Of a stretch of DNA of 51,208 nt, positions 6,137-16,200 are shown piece after piece. The first letter of the stretch is position 1. Each line of letters opens with the position of its first letter. A program made the position numbers and the translations under genes. Under the pieces are notes generated by a model, which was not told where the DNA came from, did not search any database, and saw only the letters and a list, made by a program, of their open reading frames with translations. Origin of the DNA: an uncultured Pseudomonadota bacterium (GTDB lineage: Bacteria; Pseudomonadota; Gammaproteobacteria; Competibacterales; Competibacteraceae); contig CAIMUS010000194.1 in the NCBI GenBank assembly GCA_903844665.1, positions 1 to 51,208 on the forward strand, read 5' to 3'.

Positions 6137-8580
6137 TCTGCCAACCTCTTGAAAAATTCACTCATGGGACGGCCTTGTTCGGCGTGGTTGCCGCCTGACT
6201 CGGCGGCTTCGATCCGCGGGCCGGATTGCCCACCTCTTTTGGCGACGGTGGCGCTCCTACCGCCGCAAGAGGACGTGGCGCGCGGCACCGAACCGCTGAG
6301 AAAGGGTAATGATATTCCCCGACTGCAACTTTTGCCGACGCGCAGGCCGGAACCGGGATCGATGACCGCCATCTCTATCTCCGGCGGTGGCGTCAACTCC
6401 AGCGGTTCCAGGTTCAGGCGGCTCATGATGTTCATCCAGACCGGCAGGGCGCCGTCGGCGCCGCTCAGGCCAACCGGATCGTTATCGTCCCGGCCTACCC
6501 AGACGACGGCCAGCTTGTTGCCGCTGAAACCGGCAAACCAACTGTCGCGGTACTCATCCGTGGTCCCGGTCTTGCCGGCAACGTTCATAGTGGGAGAGAT
6601 GACACGCTTGATGGCGCTGGCCGTGCCATTCAGCACCACCTGCTGCATGGCGTTAATGATCAGATAGGCCGGACCGGGTTCCACTACTTTGTCCACGTCC
6701 AGGGAATAATGTTGCAGCGGTTGACCGTCGGCGGTCGTGACCTCTCGGATCGCCCGCAGGGGAATGCGGAACCCGCCGCTGGCCAGGGTCTCATACATCT
6801 GCGCTACATCCAGCGGCGCCAAATCCACCGCGCCCAGCAGCAGGGACGGATACGGCTTCATCTCGCGTTGAATCCCTAAGCGTTGCAGCGTCTCGACCAC
6901 CTGAATCACGTCCAGGTCCAGGCCCACACGAGCGGCGGGAACATTGTAAGAGTGCGCCAGGGCTTCCCGCAGCATAACCCGGCCATGGAAGCGTCTGTCA
7001 TAGTTTTGGGGGCTCCAGCGCTTGCCGCCTCCCTCCGCGTAAACGACCGGCTTGGTATCGTCGATCAGGGTCGCCAGGGTATAGCTGTCGGGATGCTCCA
7101 GCGCCGTCAGATAGATCGCGGGCTTGAGCAGGGAACCGGCCGGACGCTGGGCATCCAGCGCCCGGTTGAACCCGGCCAGCCGGGAATCGCGATCACCGAC
7201 CAGCGCCAGCACATCGGCGGTCTGGGTGGCGACCACCACCGCCGCCGCCTGCAAGGGGGCGATTCTGCGGCGGCCTTTTTCCAGCGCCTTCAACCGTTCC
7301 ACCACTCCCCGTTCAGCGACGCTCTGCACCAGCGGGTCCAGGGTGGTAAAGATCCTCAAGCCGGCGGAAGTCAGATCCTGCTGCTTGTAGTATTGCTGCA
7401 ACTGGCGATGGACCAGATCCAGAAACGCCGGATAATGGGTCACCCCGCTGGGCGGGTCGGAGGAGACATCCAGCGGCATCTGTTTGGCGATCGCGGCGTC
7501 TTCCTGGCTGATCAACTGCTGCTCCACCATCACGTCCAGCACCAGGGCGCGGCGTTCCAGGGCCTGCTCGGGATTGCGCCGTGGATCGTATTTGGAAGGC
7601 CCGTTGATCAAGCCGATCAGCAACGCGATATGGTGTAAATCTAGTTCCGCCAGGTCACGGTCGAAATAAAACCGGCTGGCCAGTCCCAGGCCGTGAATGG
7701 CGCGGCTGCCATCCTGTCCGAGGTAAACCTCGTTGCAGTAGGCTTCCAGAATATCGTCCTTGCGGTAGCGCCAATCGATCAGAATGGCCATCACCGCCTC
7801 ATTGATCTTGCGCTCGAAGGTGCGTTCGTTACTGAGAAAGAAATTCTTTACCAACTGCTGGGTCAGGGTGCTGCCGCCCTGCACCGTTCGCCCGGCCTTG
7901 AGATTGGCCAGCAGCGCGCGGGAGATACCCTTGGGATCGATGCCGAAGTGCTCGTAAAAGGTGCGGTCTTCCACGGCGAGCAGCGTATCCACCAGCACGG
8001 GAGGCAGGTCCTGCCGTTTCACCAGAATCCGGTCCTCGTGATGGGCCGGGTAAATGGCGGCGATTTCCAAAGGCTCGAGCCGCACCAGACTGAGATTTTC
8101 CTGAGAGTCCAGGTCACTCAGTTCCTTCAGGGTATTGCCCTGGAATTTGACGCGGAACCGACGGGCGGGGTCGGCGCCGTCCCAGAAAGTAAAACTGCGC
8201 AGCGACACCTCGAAGGTCTCGCCGCTGCGGGCGTAGGTGCCAGGATCTTCGAGTTGCGGCGAGACCCGGTAACGCAGCAGCTCCAGTTCCTCGGCGAACT
8301 GGCCGGCGTTCAGGGGCATGCCCGGAAATAATTCCAGCGGGCGAGCATAAACCCGGGCCGGCAAGGCCCAGCGTTTACCTTCGAACTGGGTGCGGATCAC
8401 ATTATCCAGATACAATACATAAGAACTCGCGGCAAAGCCGCCTACCACCAGACCGCCGAGCAGAATAAAGCCCAGCCAGGCTGCCGCCGATCGCAACAGG
8501 CTGGGACGTCGCCGCGCGGGACGGCGGGCGCCGCCGTCGGCAACCGGACCGGCGGGCGGGGGGGAAGTCTTTGTTGTCAT
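6133..8580 (-). CDS. mrcB: Penicillin-binding protein 1B (bifunctional transglycosylase/transpeptidase)
   Basis: 815 residues; inner-membrane peptidoglycan synthase. A basic N-terminal tail precedes one membrane helix (about 32-57), then a UB2H-like region (about 70-165), the GT51 glycosyltransferase domain with catalytic Glu in VEDRTFYEHFG (about 203-213) and GGSTLTQQLVKN (235-246), and the transpeptidase domain with SxxK at 483-486 (SLLK), SxN at 544-546 (SYN) and KTGTT at 670-674. All catalytic residues are present. The last 70 residues are a Ser/Gly-rich, low-complexity tail ending in PMSEFFKRLAE. Its stop overlaps the start of the TPR lipoprotein gene. Confidence 0.95.
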   Translation of the reverse strand: MTTKTSPPPAGPVADGGARRPARRRPSLLRSAAAWLGFILLGGLVVGGFAASSYVLYLDNVIRTQFEGKRWALPARVYARPLELFPGMPLNAGQFAEELELLRYRVSPQLEDPGTYARSGETFEVSLRSFTFWDGADPARRFRVKFQGNTLKELSDLDSQENLSLVRLEPLEIAAIYPAHHEDRILVKRQDLPPVLVDTLLAVEDRTFYEHFGIDPKGISRALLANLKAGRTVQGGSTLTQQLVKNFFLSNERTFERKINEAVMAILIDWRYRKDDILEAYCNEVYLGQDGSRAIHGLGLASRFYFDRDLAELDLHHIALLIGLINGPSKYDPRRNPEQALERRALVLDVMVEQQLISQEDAAIAKQMPLDVSSDPPSGVTHYPAFLDLVHRQLQQYYKQQDLTSAGLRIFTTLDPLVQSVAERGVVERLKALEKGRRRIAPLQAAAVVVATQTADVLALVGDRDSRLAGFNRALDAQRPAGSLLKPAIYLTALEHPDSYTLATLIDDTKPVVYAEGGGKRWSPQNYDRRFHGRVMLREALAHSYNVPAARVGLDLDVIQVVETLQRLGIQREMKPYPSLLLGAVDLAPLDVAQMYETLASGGFRIPLRAIREVTTADGQPLQHYSLDVDKVVEPGPAYLIINAMQQVVLNGTASAIKRVISPTMNVAGKTGTTDEYRDSWFAGFSGNKLAVVWVGRDDNDPVGLSGADGALPVWMNIMSRLNLEPLELTPPPEIEMAVIDPGSGLRVGKSCSRGISLPFLSGSVPRATSSCGGRSATVAKRGGQSGPRIEAAESGGNHAEQGRPMSEFFKRLAE

Positions 8581-8617
8581 CGTGTCATCGGGCTAGGTAA
8601 CCAACGGAATTGCATCA

Positions 8618-8667
8618 TTGTAGGGGCGGTTCGTGAACCGCCTTGTAGGGGCGGTTCGTGAACCGCC
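8618..8667. repeat. Two tandem 25-bp palindromic units
   Basis: Two identical consecutive 25-base units (8618-8642 and 8643-8667), each containing the palindrome gcggttcgtgaaccgc. They lie between divergent mrcB and the phosphotransferase/kinase gene. A related palindrome, with cgcgaacc in the centre, occurs at 33105-33126, so this is a dispersed REP-like family. Confidence 0.8.
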
Positions 8668-8680
8668 TTAGACAGCTACG

Positions 8681-10348
8681 GTGCACAGTTACAATTCTGC
8701 CTGTGTTTTGTCAACTTTGCCTATACTATGTCGTCCTGAGTCCAAGCAGATTAACGTGCAACCCGTGAACCGAGAACTGAATTCGGAAAATCAAGCGGTG
8801 TTGATAGCGGCATTGGTCAATCCGGCATGCTATCCTCATTCCGTGGAATCCGTCCAGCACCTGGAGACACATATATCCCATATTCTTCTGGCCGGCGATT
8901 ACGCTTACAAGATCAAAAAGCCGCTGAACCTGGGATTTCTGGATTTTACCAGCCTGGAGCGACGCCGCCGCTACTGTCTCGACGAGGTGCGCCTCAATCG
9001 CCGCCTGGCGCCGCAACTCTATCTGGATTGTATCCCGATAGGCGGCAGTGTGGAAAACCCCAGGCTCGGAGGGGAGCCGGCGACCGCCCTGGAATACGCC
9101 ATAAAAATGCGGCGCTTTTCCCAGACAGCCCTGTTGGACCGCTGCCTGGCCGAAGGCAGACTGCAACCCCGCCATATCGATGCGCTGGCCCGGCAACTGG
9201 CCGCCTTTCACGGCGCCATCGCCCGGGCCGACCCCGGCCAGTCCTGGGGCGCGCCCGCCCAGGTGCAGCAACCGGCGCAGGATAACTTCGACACGCTGCG
9301 TCAGTTACTGGAGCATCCCGCCGATCTGGAACTGCTCCAGTACCTGGAACAGTGGACTCTGGCCGCCTACCGGCGCTTGCAGGGCACGCTGGAGGACCGC
9401 AAGGCCAATGGCTTTATCCGCGAATGCCACGGCGACCTGCATCTGGGTAATATCCTGCTCGAAGAGGAACAGATCCTCATTTTCGACTGTATCGAGTTCA
9501 ACGACGAATTTCGCTGGATCGATGTGATGAGCGATCTCGGTTTTTTGTTGATGGATTTGCGCCAGCGCGGAGCCGACGGCCTGGCCTGGCGGCTGCTCGA
9601 TGGCTATCTTGAGGCCAGCGGTGACTACGGTGGGTTGCGGGTATTGCCCTATTATAAGGTCTATCGGGCGCTGGTCAGGGCCAAAATCGCCGCCATTCGC
9701 CGGCGCCAGCCGGATTTGAGCGTGGCGCAACGCGCCGCCGTAGCAAGCGATTGCCGGGCCTATCTGGAGCTGGCCGCCACATTTACCCGGCCATCCCCCC
9801 CCTTTCTGCTGATCGCCCATGGCGTCTCGGGTTCCGGCAAATCCTATCTTACGGCGCAACTGGCCGAAGCGCCGGGCGCCATCCGTATTCGTTCCGATGT
9901 GGAGCGCAAACGGCTGTTCGGTCTGGACGCCCTGGAGAACAGCCACTCCGGCTTGGAGCAGGGACTGTATACGGCGGACGCCAGCCGGCGTACCTATGAG
10001 CGTCTGTATACTCTGGCGGAACAGATTCTGACGGCGGGTTATCCGGTGCTGGTGGACGCCACTTTTCTGGAGGCGGAACGGCGGCGGACCTTTCGCGCCC
10101 TGGCGGCTGCCTGGGGTGTTCCTTTTATCCTGCTGGCCTGTGAGGCCGATCCCGGCACGTTGCGCGGCCGCGTGGCCCAACGGCGGACCCGGGGCGACGA
10201 CGCCGCCGAGGCCGATGTGGTGGTATTGGAACGGCAATTGCGGCATTATCTGCCACCGCGTCCCGAGGAACGGCCGCTGCCCGCTGGCGGCAAGGATATC
10301 GACCGGGTGCGGTCAGCCCTGCTGACGCGCCTGCGGGAAACACAGTAA
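8681..10348 (+). CDS. Aminoglycoside-phosphotransferase-like / P-loop kinase fusion
   Basis: Up to 555 residues. The first half is an APH-type kinase fold with the catalytic loop HGDLHLGN (250-257) and metal-binding IFDC (267-270). The second half is an AAA_33-type P-loop kinase with Walker A GVSGSGKS (381-388). This two-domain architecture is common in proteobacteria, usually annotated as a bifunctional phosphotransferase/ATP-binding protein; the substrate is unknown, and it should not be read as an antibiotic-resistance gene. The start is uncertain: GTG at 8681 opens the frame, but the first 28 residues look non-conserved and GTG codons at 8756 or 8765 are plausible. Confidence 0.8.
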   Translation: MHSYNSACVLSTLPILCRPESKQINVQPVNRELNSENQAVLIAALVNPACYPHSVESVQHLETHISHILLAGDYAYKIKKPLNLGFLDFTSLERRRRYCLDEVRLNRRLAPQLYLDCIPIGGSVENPRLGGEPATALEYAIKMRRFSQTALLDRCLAEGRLQPRHIDALARQLAAFHGAIARADPGQSWGAPAQVQQPAQDNFDTLRQLLEHPADLELLQYLEQWTLAAYRRLQGTLEDRKANGFIRECHGDLHLGNILLEEEQILIFDCIEFNDEFRWIDVMSDLGFLLMDLRQRGADGLAWRLLDGYLEASGDYGGLRVLPYYKVYRALVRAKIAAIRRRQPDLSVAQRAAVASDCRAYLELAATFTRPSPPFLLIAHGVSGSGKSYLTAQLAEAPGAIRIRSDVERKRLFGLDALENSHSGLEQGLYTADASRRTYERLYTLAEQILTAGYPVLVDATFLEAERRRTFRALAAAWGVPFILLACEADPGTLRGRVAQRRTRGDDAAEADVVVLERQLRHYLPPRPEERPLPAGGKDIDRVRSALLTRLRETQ

Positions 10349-10429
10349 GCATGGACGCCGACACCGAGTCTGTTAAGCAAATCTATTTCCTTTGGCGGCG
10401 ACCACCGCAGCGCTTCATGCCCAAGATTT

Positions 10430-11374
10430 ATGTCAGATCCTAAAGATTCTTCAGCCGAATCCTACGCCGCGCTGTATCGCAGCACTCTCTTTAAGAATGT
10501 ACCACCGCGCTTTATCGACCGCTGTCTGCACGAGTGCGAACAACGATGCCTGGCTGCCGGTGAGATGCTTATTTCCCCCGCCCGGCAGAATCAGCATATT
10601 TATGTGGTCCTGGAGGGCTGTTTAACGGTGCATTTGCATTCGCTCGACAATCTCCCTTTGGCTTTCCTGGAAACCGGTGAGTGCGTCGGGGAAATCTCCA
10701 TCCTGGATCAGCAGATCCCCCCCGCCTTCGTGGTCGCGAGCGAAGCCGCGACGGTGCTGGCCATTTCCTGCCAACTGCTATGGACACTGCTGGATGAATC
10801 TCCCCAGATCGCCCGCAATCTGCTGTACATTCTGGCCCAGCGGACGCGTTATGACCATGCGATTATTCTCGCCCGGGAACAGCATGCCTATATCGATATG
10901 CTGACCGGCTTGCGCAACCGGCGCTGGTTGGAAATCGCCTATGCCCGGGTGCAAAAACGCTTGCAGTTCGATGAACGGTGCTTGTGCCTGCTCATGATGG
11001 ATGTAGATCATTTTAAAAGGGTCAATGACCATTACGGCCATCCGACCGGCGACAAGGTGCTGTGCGCGATCGCTCGATCCCTGGTCAGTCTGATGCGTCC
11101 CAATGACATGATCGCCCGCTTCGGCGGCGAGGAGTTCATCGTTTTGCTGCCGGGCGTCGAATTACCGGAAGCGTTGACGGTTGCCGAACGGTTGCGCGCG
11201 GGAATCGCTGCGATGACGTTGGGCATCGATGATGTGCCGGAACCGCTGTCGATTACGGTATCGTTGGGAGTCGCCATGATGCTGCCGGACGAGGCGCTGG
11301 AGGCGCTGGTCGCCAGAGCCGATGTGGCTTTATACCGGGCTAAGGCCGGAGGCCGCAATCACGTGGCCGTATGA
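10430..11374 (+). CDS. Cyclic-nucleotide-binding-domain diguanylate cyclase
   Basis: 314 residues, soluble. Residues about 15-140 form a cNMP-binding/CRP-like sensory domain (IYVVLEGCLTVHL, ETGECVGEISILD). A GGDEF domain follows (about 155-314) with the active-site motif GGEEF at 232-236 and an inhibitory site RPND at 223-226, so it should make cyclic di-GMP and be product-inhibited. The stop overlaps the start of tamA (ATGA), so the cyclase is translated with the TAM outer-membrane module. That coupling is unusual in my knowledge. Whether a cyclic nucleotide is really bound cannot be read from the sequence. Confidence 0.9.
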   Translation: MSDPKDSSAESYAALYRSTLFKNVPPRFIDRCLHECEQRCLAAGEMLISPARQNQHIYVVLEGCLTVHLHSLDNLPLAFLETGECVGEISILDQQIPPAFVVASEAATVLAISCQLLWTLLDESPQIARNLLYILAQRTRYDHAIILAREQHAYIDMLTGLRNRRWLEIAYARVQKRLQFDERCLCLLMMDVDHFKRVNDHYGHPTGDKVLCAIARSLVSLMRPNDMIARFGGEEFIVLLPGVELPEALTVAERLRAGIAAMTLGIDDVPEPLSITVSLGVAMMLPDEALEALVARADVALYRAKAGGRNHVAV

Positions 11375-13257
11375 GTGCATCGGCTCGCTTGCTCAGGGCC
11401 GGCGCGGCGTGGCTGGCGCTGTGGCTGTGGCTGACAGCCGGTTGGGCGGAATCCCCGCCGCTGCTGGTGGTTTACATCGAGGGGGTCGAGGGCGAAGTGA
11501 GGGAGAATGTGGCGGCTTATCTCGAAATCCGCCAGTTGGCCGGCGAGCCGGTCACCGATCCCTCTCTGATCAAGCGCTTGCTCGATACCACCAAACTCAG
11601 CGAGATCATTCCCCTCACCTCGATACTCGATAGGGCCGTCACCCGGATCGGGGCCATCGGCCAGCAGCCGGTCAGTTATTACAAAGTCCAGGTCGGTGAA
11701 GCCCGCCTGCGCTGGCTGCATGCCCGGGCCGAGGAAAATATTCGCCAAGCCTTGCAACCGTTCGGCTACTATCATCCGACGGTTGCCGCCAGTCTGGAAC
11801 GCAGGGGAAACGATTGGGTGGCGCGTTATAAGATCGAGCCGGGGCCGCCGGTCCGCATCAGCCGGGTCGATATCCGGATCGATGGCGCCGGCCGCGACGA
11901 TCCAGCCTTGCAGAAGCTGGTGGCCGATTCGCCCCTCAAGCCGGGCGAGCAGTTGGTGCAGCCCCGCTACGAAAATTTCAAGGCAAGACTGGAATTGCTG
12001 GCCAGTCAGCGGGGCTATTTCAAGGCGCAATGGCAAACCCATGAGATCCGCATCAAATTGGCCGATAACAGCGCCGCTATCGACCTGAAATACGACACCG
12101 GCAAGCGCTATTATTTCGGCCAGGTGCACTGGCCCGAGACCGCGCTGGCCCCGGAGTTTTTGCAGCGTTATCTCCGGTTTCAGCCGGGCGACCCCTACGA
12201 GGCGGACACCTTGCTGAATCTGCAAAGCGATCTGATCAACAGCGGCTATTTCCGCCAGGTGGAAGTCGCCGCGCCGCAAGATAAAGCCGTGGATTACCGC
12301 GTGCCCATCGACATCGGTCTGGGCATGCGCGATCCCCGCCAGTACGCCTTCGGCATCGGCTATGGCACCGGTACCGGGGTGCGCGGCCGGTTCGGCTTCG
12401 AGCAGCGCTGGTTAAATCCCTGGGGACATAAGCTCAAGGTCGATTTGCTGGCGTCGCGGATCATTTCCGGGCTGAAGGCTGAGTATACGATTCCAGGCAC
12501 CGATCCCGCCCGCGACGCCTATCTCCTGCGCGGCAGCCTGAGTCATGAGGATTCGCCGGTCAAACGGGCCGACAGCGCCTCGGTCGGCGTCGGTTGGAAG
12601 CGGCAGTTCGGCTTATGGCAGATCACCCCCTCGCTGGATTACAGCCTCGATACCTATAATCTCGATGAACGCCAGTCGTCACACCTGTTGATACCGGGCA
12701 TCGATCTCCTCCGGGTCAACGCCGACGATCTGCTGAATATCAGCCATGGCACCCGGCTGGAATTGCAATTGCGGGGGGCTTATGAGCCTCTGCTGTCGAG
12801 TGTATCGTTTATTCAAGGCACGGTGGGCGGTGGGTGGGTCGAGCGTTTCGCCGAACAGCACCGGCTCATCGCCCGTGGCGACGCGGGCACTACGCTGGTG
12901 TCCGACTTCGACAAGCTGCCGCCCTCGCTGCGCTTCTTCGCGGGCGGCGATAACAGCGTGCGCGGTTATGGCTGGAATCGGATTGCGCCGCGCGATAGCA
13001 AGGGCAATATCGTGGGCGGCAAGAATCTTATCGTCGGCAGTCTGGAATACGAGTACCGCTTTTGGGATAACTGGGGCGTGGCGACGTTCGTGGACAGCGG
13101 CGACGCCTTCGACCGGGCCAGGCCGTCTATGAAAACCGGCGTCGGCATCGGCTTTCGCTGGTTTTCGCCGGTCGGTCCGCTGCGGCTGGATCTGGCCCAT
13201 GGTCTCGAAAACAACAATCTCATCCGCTTTTACCTGAATTTCGGACCTGAATTATGA
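11371..13257 (+). CDS. tamA: Translocation and assembly module outer-membrane protein TamA
   Basis: 628 residues; Omp85-family protein with a signal peptide (about 1-26), N-terminal POTRA domains (about 30-270) and a C-terminal beta-barrel ending in the expected aromatic/Leu-rich strand (LIRFYLNFGPEL). The barrel contains the VRGY-type motif (DNSVRGYGWN) typical of the family. Compared with usual TamA, the first POTRA has about 45-50 extra residues (roughly 58-107) before the RLRWLHARAEENIRQALQPF helix, explaining the length over E. coli TamA (577). The start overlaps the diguanylate cyclase gene and the stop overlaps tamB. Confidence 0.93.
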   Translation: MSASARLLRAGAAWLALWLWLTAGWAESPPLLVVYIEGVEGEVRENVAAYLEIRQLAGEPVTDPSLIKRLLDTTKLSEIIPLTSILDRAVTRIGAIGQQPVSYYKVQVGEARLRWLHARAEENIRQALQPFGYYHPTVAASLERRGNDWVARYKIEPGPPVRISRVDIRIDGAGRDDPALQKLVADSPLKPGEQLVQPRYENFKARLELLASQRGYFKAQWQTHEIRIKLADNSAAIDLKYDTGKRYYFGQVHWPETALAPEFLQRYLRFQPGDPYEADTLLNLQSDLINSGYFRQVEVAAPQDKAVDYRVPIDIGLGMRDPRQYAFGIGYGTGTGVRGRFGFEQRWLNPWGHKLKVDLLASRIISGLKAEYTIPGTDPARDAYLLRGSLSHEDSPVKRADSASVGVGWKRQFGLWQITPSLDYSLDTYNLDERQSSHLLIPGIDLLRVNADDLLNISHGTRLELQLRGAYEPLLSSVSFIQGTVGGGWVERFAEQHRLIARGDAGTTLVSDFDKLPPSLRFFAGGDNSVRGYGWNRIAPRDSKGNIVGGKNLIVGSLEYEYRFWDNWGVATFVDSGDAFDRARPSMKTGVGIGFRWFSPVGPLRLDLAHGLENNNLIRFYLNFGPEL

Positions 13258-16200
13258 GGCTGGGCCGGTGGCTGTGGCTGGGATTGGGGCTGCTGGCGCC
13301 GGTAGCGATCGTGGCCGTGCTGCTGTCCACCCAGCAGGGTCTGGAAACCACCCTGGCGGTAGCGGCCAGGGTCCTGCCGGGCAAATTGAGCTATGGAACG
13401 GCGACGGGACGTCTGCTGGGTCCCCTACGATTGGAACGACTGCGTTATCAGAATGGAGAACTGGACATTCGACTGCGACAGGGGGAACTGGACTGGTCGC
13501 CGCACCGGTTATTGACCGGAACACTGCGGCTCGACCAGTTAAAACTCGACGGTCTGGAACTGCGTCTGCCCCCAGCCGCCCCGGATAAGAAACCAACCGA
13601 ACCTTTCAAGCTGAGCGCTATCCCACTGCCGCTGGCGATCGAGGTCGCTGCCCTGGATATCACCGCTCTACGCCTCCAGCCGCCGGGAGCGAAACAGGCG
13701 CTGTCCATCGATGCCATCAGCTTGCGCGATCTGGCCACCGAAGGGCAGACCGTGCGGTTGGGAGAGATAAAGGTCAGAGCGCCCGAGGGCGCGTTGAACT
13801 TGGGTGGGCGGCTGGAGTTGACCGCTGCCGGTCCTCTGGACTTGCGGCTGGCCGGCGCCCTGCCGCTGCCGCCTTACGGTCCCTTGAACATCCAGGGGCG
13901 ACTTAAGGGTGAATTGGGTGATAACGTAGCGATCGATCTCGCTACGACGGGCGCCGCCATCACCACCCTGGAGGGCAAGCTGAGCCGGGTGTTGACCGAC
14001 CCCGGCTGGTCGCTACGGCTGCAACTCGACGCGCTGGAACTCGGCAAATTCACCCCCGCCCTGACCGACAGCCGGCTGTCGGCCCGGTTAGAGAGTCAGG
14101 GAAAGCCGGATGCTTTCCAAATAAGCGGCCGGTTGAATGCCACGCTGCCACAGCTCGGTGCGGTGACTGCCAATATAGAGGCGAATGGCAGTCCACAGGC
14201 CGTAGAGTTTAAGACGTTGCAACTGCGGGCCGCCGACCGGCCGCTCGCACTGACCGCTCGGGGAAGTATCGATCTCGGGAAACAGCGGGTGGATCTCAGT
14301 GGTCAATGGCAGGCCCTGGTCTGGCCGCTTCAGGGGTCAACCCAGGTGGAGAGTCCCCGCGGTGAGTTCACGCTGCAAGGTACGCTGCAGGATTATACCC
14401 TGGCGCTCCAGGGAGATTTGACGGGGCCGGAAATTGGCAACCTGAATGCCACGATGCAGGCCAAAGGGACGGAGCAGACGCTTACGCTCACTTCCCTTGC
14501 CCTCCGCGCGCCTGGCGCCGCAACCGGCGTTAACGTCCGCGGTGAACTCAAGCTGGCGGATCTGACCTTCCAGGCTGAAGGCGATTGGCGGGCGCTACGC
14601 TGGCCGCTGACCGGCAGCGCCCCACCACTGGAGAGCCGACAGGGTACATTCAAAGTTGCCGGCAAACCCCAGGATTACCGCTTTACCGCGACTGCGCAAC
14701 TGCAAGGGCCGGATATTCCACCGGGTGACTGGAGCCTGGAAGGGCAAGGCTCCGAGCAGGGACTGCCGCAACTGAGCCTTAACGGCAGGCTGCTGGAAGG
14801 GGAACTGCGGGCTACGCTGAGCCTCGCCTGGCAACCGGCGCTCCGCTGGCGGGCGGAACTGAGCGGCGCCGGACTCAATCCTGGAGCGCACTGGCCGGAA
14901 TTTCCGGGCAGATTGAACTTGCGCCTGCAAACCCAGGGCAGTCTGGTGGATAACAGCCCGCAGGCCTCCCTGGAACTGAGCGAACTCAGTGGCGCCTTGC
15001 GCGGTCAGGCGGTGCAGGGCAGGGCCCAACTGGCTGTCAAGGGACAGGAATTGCAATTGCCCACGCTGCAATTGACGGCGGGCCGCAGCCGCTTGCAAGC
15101 CAGCGGCAGCCTGACCCAACAATGGGATCTGCGCTGGCAGATTGCTGTACCGGATCTCGGCCAACTGCTGCCCGGCGGCGCCGGCAGCGTGAGCGGCTCG
15201 GGCAACCTCAGCGGGCCACGGACCAAACCACGGGTCAACCTGGAGTTGGCGGTAGCCAAGCTGGCCTATCAGGATGTGACGGTGCAGCGGTTGCAGGGCA
15301 AGGCCGGCATCGATGTCAGCGGCGACAGTCACTCCCAATTCCAATTCGAGGGCGAAGGGTTGCGTGTTGCCGGCCAGAGCTGGAAGAGCCTGAATCTGGA
15401 AGGCAGTGGTACGCCCGCCCAGCACAGCCTGCAAGGGCGACTGGCAGGCGAATCGGGGCGGGTGGAACTCGCCCTCGACGGCAGCTTCGATCAGGCCAAG
15501 GCCCGTTGGCAGGGTCGGTTGCAACGGCTGCTGTTGCAGGATACCGCCGTGGGCGATTGGCGGCTGGCGCAACCACTGCCGCTGGAACTCTCCGCGCAGC
15601 AGGTGAACATCCAATCGGGTTGCCTGCTCAGTCCGCCCGGCCGGCTTTGCCTGCAAGGGAGTTGGGATACCAAGGCCGGCGCCCAGGGTCACCTCAGCCT
15701 GGCGCGGCTGGAACTGGAGCGCTTCGCCGCCCTGCTGCCCCCCGATACCCAACTCGATGCCAGTCTGAGCGGCGAGGCCCAAGCCAGCCGCAAGCCCGAT
15801 GGCACTATGCAAGGCAGGCTCGACTTTCAGCTCAGCCCGGGCCGCCTGCGTTTCAAACGAAATGGTTCTCCGGTGGAAGTGCCTATCGAAGGCGGCAGGC
15901 TGCAAGCCGCGCTCACCGACCAGAACCTCGCCGCCACAGCCACTCTGGGGCTGGGCAAACTGGGCGGAATCCAGGCGACTGTACAGGCCAGGAATCAGGG
16001 CCGGGCGTCCCCGCTGAGCGGCAAACTGACGGCCGAGATTAAGGATTTAGGCTTGATTTCCACCGTCGTCCCTGAACTCCAGAATGTTTCCGGCCGCTTG
16101 ACGGCGAACATCGACCTGGCCGGCACCCTGGCCAAGCCGGCGCTGGCGGGCGAGCTGAGTCTCAGGGATGCCGCCGCCGATATTCCGCAGTTGGCGGTTC

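Noticed and set aside
9831-10348. Antibiotic-resistance function for the phosphotransferase/kinase fusion
   Set aside because: The APH-like fold is shared by many small-molecule kinases, and this two-domain family is a widespread housekeeping-type protein without resistance evidence.
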